The translations under genes and the position numbers were made by a program. A model generated the notes under the pieces. It saw nothing but the letters and a program-made list of their open reading frames with translations, was not told the DNA's origin and made no database searches. 64,000 nt of DNA from assembly GCA_015490195.1 (NCBI GenBank), contig WFYG01000013.1, positions 1 through 64,000 of the forward strand, in the 5' to 3' direction. Positions within the stretch are counted from its first letter, which is position 1. Every line of letters begins with the position of its first letter. This document shows, in pieces, positions 58,767-64,000 of this stretch. The stretch comes from Thermovibrio sp. Lineage in GTDB: Bacteria > Aquificota > Aquificia > Desulfurobacteriales > Desulfurobacteriaceae.

Positions 58767-59745
58767 CCTTTCCCTCCACTTCCCTTTCTCTTATTCTCGG
58801 GTCGTTGAGGGCTAAGAGAACGTCTGCTATAAGGTTTCCAATAACCAACATTATCCCGCCGATGTAGAGGGAACCCATAACGACAAAGAGGTCCTGAGAC
58901 ATTACGGCGTCAAACATGAGCCTCCCCATTCCCGGCCAGGCCGTAATTATCTCAATGAGGGCAGCACCGGAAAGGAGATTTGCTATGTCAAAACCGATGA
59001 GGGTGAAAAAGGGGTTCAGTGCGTTTCTGAAGGCGTGTTTTAGAACAACCCTTTTGTATGGAAGCCCTTTGGCGATTGCTACTTTAACGTAGTCCTTGTT
59101 TAGCTCGTCCAGAACTGTAGACCTGACAAGGCGGAGAAGACCTGCAATGCTTCCGATAACAAGAACGGTTAGAGGAATTGCCATGTGCCAGAGCCTATCA
59201 AGGATTTTCCCTAGGAGTGAAAGCTTATCGTAGTTCTGTGAAACAACTCCACCTATGGGAAAAAGACCGGTTTTTGCTGCCAGATACATGAGGATAAAAG
59301 CTAAAAAGAAGTTTGGAACAGAAATTCCAAAAAGTGAAAAGAAGACGATGAGCTTATCTAAGAGTTTCCCCCTGTAAACAGCGGCAACTATTCCCAGTGG
59401 AACGGCTATGAGCCATGAGAAAATAAAAGAGGTGACTGTCAACTCTAAAGTGTTTAAGAGCCTCTCTTTGATAAGGTCTAAAACCGGCTTGTGGTAGGCG
59501 AAGGAGTAGCCAAGGTTAAACGTAAGAGCGTTTTTGAGCCAGTGGAGATACTGTAATAGGAGATTCTGGTCTAAACCGTAGAGGCGGCGGAGCTCCTCAA
59601 TGGTCTTCTTTGAAACCGAAGGGTTCAGCTCAAGCTGTGTAAGGTAATCTCCCGGAGCAAGCTTTATGACGATAAACGAGACAAAGGTCATCCCGATAAC
59701 TATCGGAACCATCTGAAGCAGACGCTTCAGTATGTATCTGAGCAT
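58756..59745 (-). CDS. oppB: Peptide ABC transporter permease OppB/DppB type
   Basis: 329 residues. N-terminal YILKRLLQMVPIVIGMT, the periplasmic LRRLYGLDQ loop, and the EAA loop LNKDYVKVAIAKGLPYKRVVLKHAFRN. Ends with ADVLLALNDPRIR, typical of DppB. ATG 59745 lies 1 base from the riboflavin reductase stop. Confidence 0.93.
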   Translation of the reverse strand: MLRYILKRLLQMVPIVIGMTFVSFIVIKLAPGDYLTQLELNPSVSKKTIEELRRLYGLDQNLLLQYLHWLKNALTFNLGYSFAYHKPVLDLIKERLLNTLELTVTSFIFSWLIAVPLGIVAAVYRGKLLDKLIVFFSLFGISVPNFFLAFILMYLAAKTGLFPIGGVVSQNYDKLSLLGKILDRLWHMAIPLTVLVIGSIAGLLRLVRSTVLDELNKDYVKVAIAKGLPYKRVVLKHAFRNALNPFFTLIGFDIANLLSGAALIEIITAWPGMGRLMFDAVMSQDLFVVMGSLYIGGIMLVIGNLIADVLLALNDPRIREREVEGKVGR

Positions 59746-59746
59746 A

Positions 59747-60409
59747 TCAGCTTCTTAAGTATTCAGTAATTACCTGATTGCCGCACTGGAAGACTCTCTT
59801 TATCCTGAAACGCTTAACGGCGTCAAGGGTTTTAAAGCCCTCTCCAGAAGTGAGGGAAGGAACATCGTCTCCTCCGACAACAACGGGAAGGTGGATGAGC
59901 CTTATCTCGTCAACAAGGTCGTTCTTTATAAGTTCCCAGTTGACGGAGCTCCCCCCCTCAACCATCAGCTTCTCAATTCCCATCTCCTTGAGTTTCTTGA
60001 GGAGCTCCACAAAGTCAACCCTGTCTTTACCGGCTACCACAACTTCCGCTCCCTTTTCCTTAAGGGCTTTTATCCTGTCGGCGGGAGCTCTCTCAGAAAC
60101 GGCAATAACCGTTGGAGCAACATTGGTGTTTAAAACGTTGGCATCTAAAGGAATATCTCCTGTTGAAGCTGGAATAATCCTTACAGGGTTTTCGCCTTCA
60201 ACATAACGGACTGTAAGGTTCGGGTTGTCTATCCGAACGGTGTTTGCACCGACCATTATCCCATCACACTCAGCCCTTATCTGGTGGAGGTATCTATTGG
60301 CCTCTTCGTCCATAAGCTTCATTATCTCTTTACTTGAAACCCCTTTAGCAAGGGTGAGTTTACCGTCTATAGTTACTTCAGAAACTATCAAAACGTAAGG
60401 TCTATCCAT
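59747..60409 (-). CDS. Stand-alone riboflavin-pathway reductase, archaeal/fungal type
   Basis: 220 residues of the RibD C-terminal (DHFR-like) family without a deaminase domain. SEVTIDGKLTLAKG, CDGIMVGANTVRIDNPNLTVR, MVEGGSSVNWELI and LPVVVGGDDVPSL are the pattern. Stand-alone forms reduce 2,5-diamino-6-ribosylamino-pyrimidinone phosphate before deamination in archaea and fungi; in most bacteria the order is opposite. ribE (riboflavin synthase) is at 63.3 kb. ATG 60409 is 1 base from the next gene. Confidence 0.85.
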   Translation of the reverse strand: MDRPYVLIVSEVTIDGKLTLAKGVSSKEIMKLMDEEANRYLHQIRAECDGIMVGANTVRIDNPNLTVRYVEGENPVRIIPASTGDIPLDANVLNTNVAPTVIAVSERAPADRIKALKEKGAEVVVAGKDRVDFVELLKKLKEMGIEKLMVEGGSSVNWELIKNDLVDEIRLIHLPVVVGGDDVPSLTSGEGFKTLDAVKRFRIKRVFQCGNQVITEYLRS

Positions 60410-60410
60410 C

Positions 60411-61034
60411 TTAAACCTCGTACTCTTTCCCGTAACGTTTATAAAGGTAGTAAAGCCTGTGGAGAAGAGAAAGGAGAGACATAACGGCTATAAACTCAAT
60501 ACCGTAGGTCAAAATCTTGTGGTTAACGGGGTAAAGGACTGAAGTTATAAATAGAACGATGAAGGTTTCAGGTCTTCCAAAGAAACCTGTGTTCTCAAGG
60601 GGGTCTTTAATCTTCCCAGTCTCCCTCTGCTGATAGCCGATTTCAGCGTAGGCAACGGGCTTTATGAACGTGTGGAGCATCGTTGAAACAACAGCAAGGA
60701 GTGCAACCCACGGGCTTGCATACTTGAAAGCAACGGCTCCAAGGACAAAGCCATCCACCCACTTGTCGGCTATCCAGTCAAAAACTGCACCGAACTTTGT
60801 GGCCTTCCTGTTGTTAACTGCAACATATCCGTCGCACAGGTCTAAAACTCCAGAGACAAAGAGGAGAAAAGCTCCAATAACAGGATGGCCTGAAAAGTAG
60901 AGAACTGCAGAGAGTGTTCCAAAAACGACGGCCATAAGCGTAATAACGTTGGGTGAAACGTTGGCCTTTGCCAGAACCCACCCAAAGGGCGAGTAGAGTT
61001 TCTTCAGAGTATCTCTCTTACTGGTTATGTTCAT
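60411..61034 (-). CDS. CDP-alcohol phosphatidyltransferase family protein
   Basis: 207 residues with several membrane helices. The active-site motif is present with one change: DLCDGYVAVNNRKATKFGA, then FDWIAD, where the usual D-x2-DG-x2-AR reads AV. All four metal Asp are kept. I place the start at ATG 61034, overlapping the ugd stop in TAATG with GGGAG upstream; an ATG 30 bases earlier lies inside ugd. Lipid product (phosphatidylinositol, glycerol or other) unknown. Confidence 0.85.
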   Translation of the reverse strand: MNITSKRDTLKKLYSPFGWVLAKANVSPNVITLMAVVFGTLSAVLYFSGHPVIGAFLLFVSGVLDLCDGYVAVNNRKATKFGAVFDWIADKWVDGFVLGAVAFKYASPWVALLAVVSTMLHTFIKPVAYAEIGYQQRETGKIKDPLENTGFFGRPETFIVLFITSVLYPVNHKILTYGIEFIAVMSLLSLLHRLYYLYKRYGKEYEV

Positions 61035-62362
61035 TACGGTCTCCCGATACTTTCGTACGTGCATATCTGTTTCATAACGGAAGGCTCCCAGAGGTTCCTC
61101 CCGTCAACGACAACCTTGCCCTTAAGTTTATCAAAATCAACGTCTTTAAACTCTTCCCACTCAGTAACAAGGATTAAAGCATCAGCACCTTCAAGGGCTT
61201 CATACTTATCCTCAACGAAATTCAGCCTGTCTCCAAACCTTTTAATATCTTCACTGAAAACCCTCTTGGCGTTCTCAAGGGCCACAGGGTCGTAAGCTTT
61301 AACCACTGCTCCAAGCTCAAGGAGTTTCCTCACTATCGGAATTGACGGAGCTTCCCTCATGTCGTCCGTCTCAGGCTTGAAGGCAAGCCCCCAAACGGCT
61401 ACCGTCTTCTCTTTAAGGTCTGGAATGTGCTTCAGGAGTTTCTCTACAGGCTTTAACTTCTGTCTCTCGTTTACATCTATTACGGCTTCAAGAAGCTTAG
61501 GTTCCTCTCCTGCTACTTTTCCTGTGTGTATCAAAGCCTTAACGTCTTTCGGAAAGCAGCTTCCACCAAATCCGCAACCTGCCCTTAAGAAGTGTGGGCT
61601 TATCCTGTGGTCTAATCCCATTCCTCTGGCAACTACCGTTACGTCTGCTCCGAACTTTTCACAGATGTTTGCCACTTCGTTTATGAATGAGATTTTCGTT
61701 GCCAGAAATGCGTTTGAGGCGTATTTAATCATCTCCGCCGTTGGAAGGTCTGTTATGAGAATTGGTGGTTGGAGTTTTTCGTAGAGTGAGGCCACTTTTC
61801 CTGCAACATCTCTGTTGTCTGCTCCAACTACAACTCTGTCGGGCTTCATAAAGTCTTCTACAGCTTTTCCTTCCCTGAGGAACTCCGGGTTTGAGACAAC
61901 GTCAAAGCACTTCTCAGGCTCTTTTATCCCTCTCTCCCTTAAAAGACCGGCTATGAACTCCTTTGCCCAGCGGCCCGTTCCAACGGGAACTGTTGACTTG
62001 TTGACTATTACCTTGAAGTCCCCCTCGCAGATGTGCTCTGCTATGCTCCTATAGGCGCTCTCAACGTAGGAGAGATCTGCAGAGCCGTCTTCCCGGGATG
62101 GGGTTCCGACGGCTATGAAGATGAAGTCTGAGTTCTTAACGGCATAACCGTAGTCTGTTGTAAACTCTATGTTGCCGTTCCCAATGGCCTTTTCAAGTAT
62201 CCTGTCAAGGCCGGGCTCGTATATGGGAACCTCTCCCCTTTTCAGCCTCTCTATCTTCTCCTCATCAACGTCAAGGCCTATGACCTTATGGCCTAAGTAG
62301 GCAAAGCAGGCTCCAGAGACAAGCCCAACGTATCCCGTTCCTATTACCGCTATCCTCTTCAA
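61034..62362 (-). CDS. ugd: UDP-glucose 6-dehydrogenase
   Basis: 442 residues. NAD loop GTGYVGLVSGACFAYLG (8-24), STVPVGTG, SNPEFLREG and the catalytic Cys in GCGFGGSCFPKD. Oxidises UDP-glucose to UDP-glucuronate for surface polysaccharide; related UDP-mannose or GDP-mannose enzymes are less likely. TTG 62362 overlaps ppx by 4 bases. Wzz-like and GT4 genes elsewhere may use its product. Confidence 0.93.
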   Translation of the reverse strand: MKRIAVIGTGYVGLVSGACFAYLGHKVIGLDVDEEKIERLKRGEVPIYEPGLDRILEKAIGNGNIEFTTDYGYAVKNSDFIFIAVGTPSREDGSADLSYVESAYRSIAEHICEGDFKVIVNKSTVPVGTGRWAKEFIAGLLRERGIKEPEKCFDVVSNPEFLREGKAVEDFMKPDRVVVGADNRDVAGKVASLYEKLQPPILITDLPTAEMIKYASNAFLATKISFINEVANICEKFGADVTVVARGMGLDHRISPHFLRAGCGFGGSCFPKDVKALIHTGKVAGEEPKLLEAVIDVNERQKLKPVEKLLKHIPDLKEKTVAVWGLAFKPETDDMREAPSIPIVRKLLELGAVVKAYDPVALENAKRVFSEDIKRFGDRLNFVEDKYEALEGADALILVTEWEEFKDVDFDKLKGKVVVDGRNLWEPSVMKQICTYESIGRP

Positions 62363-63264
62363 CCTTTCGCCTCCCTTAAAGCTAAACCGTAAAGTAGTCC
62401 AAGCTCGCTTACAGTCAAATAGTCTTTACCAAAGACTTCACAGAAAACCTTAAAAAAGGCAAGTCCGGGAACGATTACGTCTGCCCTGTTCTCCTCAAGG
62501 CCTTTTATCTTCTTCCTCTCCTCAACGGTCAATTTCGTAAGTTTTCTATACCACTTCTCTATTACATCTCTCCCGACCTTATAGCCGTGGACGATTTCAG
62601 GCCTGTAAACCTCCATCTCCTCTTCCATTGCAACAACAGAAGTTATGGTTCCTCCAACGGCGTAGACCTCAAAGGGCAGTGAGACGTGCTCCTTTACTTT
62701 GAGGAGCTCCCCCCTCACAAACTCCTTAAGGGCGGAAAGCTCCTCCTCTTTAGGCGGGTCAGATTTTAAGAACTTCTCCGTAAGGAAAACGACTCCAAAC
62801 TTTAAACTTTCTAAATACTCAATTCTCTCCGCCGTTCCGTAAACTATCTCTGTGCTTCCCCCTCCAAGGTCAACAGTCATTGCACGGCCTTTTGGCTTAA
62901 AGGCGCTGACGTTTGCCCAGAAGACAAGCTCCGCCTCTTCCATGTCTGAAAGGACAGAGAGCTCTATCCCCAGCTCCTTTACTTTTTTTAGGAACTCATC
63001 TGAGTTCTCGGCAAGCCTTGCCGCCTCAGTCGTTACTGCAATAACTTTTTCAGCTCCATACTCATCTATGAGCTTTTTAAATTCCTTTAAAACGGTTAGT
63101 GTTCTTTCTATGCTTTCCTCTGAAAGTCTCTTTGTTTCTCTAACGCCTCTTCCCAACTTTGTAACCTTTCCAACCTTTAAAACGGGCTTAACTTCTCCAT
63201 TCTCAACGTCTGCAATCAGGAGCCTCGTTGAGTTCGTTCCTATGTCAACTGTGGCTATCCGCAA
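62359..63264 (-). CDS. ppx: Exopolyphosphatase / pppGpp phosphatase family
   Basis: 301 residues in the ASKHA fold: ATVDIGTNSTRLLIADV at the start, VTTEAARLAEN, VDLGGGSTEIVYG and YAVGGTITS. This is the short Ppx/GppA form without the HD domain. TTG 63264 is preferred because GGAGGGAAGA lies upstream; a start at 63303 would add 13 residues without SD. Hydrolyses polyphosphate or pppGpp. Confidence 0.9.
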   Translation of the reverse strand: MRIATVDIGTNSTRLLIADVENGEVKPVLKVGKVTKLGRGVRETKRLSEESIERTLTVLKEFKKLIDEYGAEKVIAVTTEAARLAENSDEFLKKVKELGIELSVLSDMEEAELVFWANVSAFKPKGRAMTVDLGGGSTEIVYGTAERIEYLESLKFGVVFLTEKFLKSDPPKEEELSALKEFVRGELLKVKEHVSLPFEVYAVGGTITSVVAMEEEMEVYRPEIVHGYKVGRDVIEKWYRKLTKLTVEERKKIKGLEENRADVIVPGLAFFKVFCEVFGKDYLTVSELGLLYGLALREAKG

Positions 63265-63278
63265 TCTTCCCTCCCGGC

Positions 63279-63284
63279 TATAAT
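63279..63284 (+). promoter_or_regulatory. Possible -10 box of ribE
   Basis: TATAAT 31 bases before the ribE GTG, in the short divergent spacer with ppx. No convincing -35. There is no room for an FMN riboswitch. Confidence 0.4.
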
Positions 63285-63314
63285 TGGTTGAAAATTCTAC
63301 CAACCGGAGAAGAG

Positions 63315-63947
63315 GTGTTTACCGGACTGATTGAGGAAGTTGGAGAGGTAAAGGAGATAAGAAAGGGCGGAAAGGGAGCTCTCCTCTCCATAAAGTGCTC
63401 AAAAGTCCTTAAGGGAACAAGAATAGGGGACAGTATAGCCGTTAACGGCGTCTGCCTCACCGTTGTTGAGATGGAGAAGGACTATCTCTCGTTTTTCGTC
63501 TCAAACGAGACGCTTCAGAGGAGTAATTTGGGGGAGCTCCGCTCCAGAACCCCCGTAAACCTTGAAAGGGCACTGAAGGTTGGAGACAGGCTTGGGGGTC
63601 ACATAGTTCAGGGGCACGTTGACACAACGACCAAGATAACAGGGATAAAGAGGGAAGGGGAGAGCTTTATTTTTACGTTTAAATTACCTAGGGAATACTC
63701 ACACCTGCTGATAGAGAAAGGCTCTGTAGCCGTTGACGGGATCAGCCTGACGGTTGCAAGGCTTGGAAGTGAAGAGTTCTCAGTGGCCGTTATTCCCCAC
63801 ACTTACGAGAATACAAACCTCAGGTGGAAAAAGACAGGAGACAGGGTAAACCTTGAGTTTGACCTGATAGGAAAGTACGTGGAAAGGATGTTGAAGGGCG
63901 CCCCGGGAAGGGACACCCGGGGAATTACTCCTCAACTTCTACTGTAA
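63315..63947 (+). CDS. ribE: Riboflavin synthase, alpha subunit
   Basis: 210 residues, two lumazine-binding repeats. The start FTGLIEEVGEV, then SIAVNGVCLTVV, LGGHIVQGHVDTTTKI in the second repeat, and SVAVDGISLTVA. Dismutates two lumazines to riboflavin. GTG 63315 has GGAGAAG upstream. Last 23 bases overlap the end of the convergent gene. Works downstream of the reductase at 59.7 kb. Confidence 0.94.
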   Translation: MFTGLIEEVGEVKEIRKGGKGALLSIKCSKVLKGTRIGDSIAVNGVCLTVVEMEKDYLSFFVSNETLQRSNLGELRSRTPVNLERALKVGDRLGGHIVQGHVDTTTKITGIKREGESFIFTFKLPREYSHLLIEKGSVAVDGISLTVARLGSEEFSVAVIPHTYENTNLRWKKTGDRVNLEFDLIGKYVERMLKGAPGRDTRGITPQLLL

Positions 63948-64000
63948 CGTCTTCGCTGTGCCAGAGGCCGTGAAGGTTGCAATAGGCGTGGGCTGTGAGT
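63925..64000 (-). CDS. Superoxide reductase (desulfoferrodoxin/neelaredoxin) C-terminus, cut by window edge
   Basis: Only the last 24 residues are in the window: LTAHAYCNLHGLWHSEDV then an acidic tail. C-N-x-H-G-L-W is the end motif of superoxide reductases, supplying the Cys and His ligands of the catalytic iron. The frame is open to the window edge. Superoxide reductase is typical of anaerobes. Short match, so moderate confidence. Confidence 0.6.
   Translation of the reverse strand, partial: LTAHAYCNLHGLWHSEDVTVEVEE

Noticed and set aside
63286-63305. Inverted repeat GGTTG/CAACC before ribE considered as part of an FMN riboswitch
   Set aside because: The spacer is only ~50 bases and lacks the conserved RFN element sequences; the repeat is short.

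Overview
This window is a gene-dense bacterial chromosome segment in which most neighbouring genes abut or overlap by 1-80 bases. The genes point to a Gram-negative, anaerobic thermophile. Lipid A and Kdo genes (waaA, lpxK, lpxL, kdsD) show an outer membrane, and a partial superoxide reductase lies at the right edge. Proteins are rich in Glu and Lys, arginine is mostly AGA/AGG, and several proteins are of a type better known in archaea (Hel308/Ski2-like helicase, stand-alone riboflavin-pathway reductase, COG2112-like kinase). My best inference is Aquificota, most likely Desulfurobacteriaceae; no marker gene in the window proves this. Starts are often TTG, usually with a clear Shine-Dalgarno (SD) sequence.

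Layout. 0-7 kb (+): end of hisS, dxr, a corrinoid adenosyltransferase, a tiny lipoprotein, queE, then waaA-lpxK-lpxL, a small protein and a Get3/ArsA-like ATPase. 7-7.7 kb: an MNT/HEPN toxin-antitoxin pair. 7.7-11.7 kb: mtaB, an aminotransferase, a K+ channel with RCK domains and a small membrane protein. 11.6-14 kb: a HIRAN-domain protein (-), hemB, and a DUF4160/DUF2442 pair. 14-21.9 kb: rpsU-yqeY, mutS2, a Wzz-like protein (-), argD, a large unknown protein ending in a HIRAN-like domain, and a peptide ABC ATPase. 21.9-22.7 kb: an AT-rich accessory islet with a toxin/antitoxin-like pair. 22.7-26.5 kb (-): a VolA-like lipoprotein lipase with a FadL channel, plus two small genes.

26.5-33.7 kb (+): one long operon with a Hel308-like helicase, an unknown beta-grasp-like protein, pilD, a PsiE-CorC fusion, tsaB, a RimI-YdcH fusion and ilvD. 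33.7-37.6 kb: a ketopantoate-reductase-like gene, a glycosyltransferase (-), an APC permease and a thioredoxin-like protein. 37.6-42.4 kb (-): rpmH-rnpA-yidD-yidC followed by two CorC paralogues, driven by a near-consensus promoter. 42.4-47.8 kb (-): rpoN, a newly read 53-residue membrane protein, glnE, an unknown protein and a small kinase, all overlapping. 47.8-49.9 kb (+): M48 protease, kdsD and a small basic protein. 49.9-54.6 kb: pabB-like (-), ilvB-ilvN-ilvC. 54.6-63.3 kb (-): a SPOR/TPR protein and cysE; mraY, oppC, oppB, riboflavin reductase, a CDP-alcohol transferase, ugd and ppx/gppA, with an ArsR regulator between. The right edge has ribE (+) and the end of a superoxide reductase (-).

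The most striking signal is not a gene. The palindrome GGAGCTCC occurs 53 times by my count, where about one copy is expected, in all three reading frames and on genes of both strands. It behaves like the highly iterated palindrome HIP1 of cyanobacteria. It is missing from several stretches that also look like accessory DNA.
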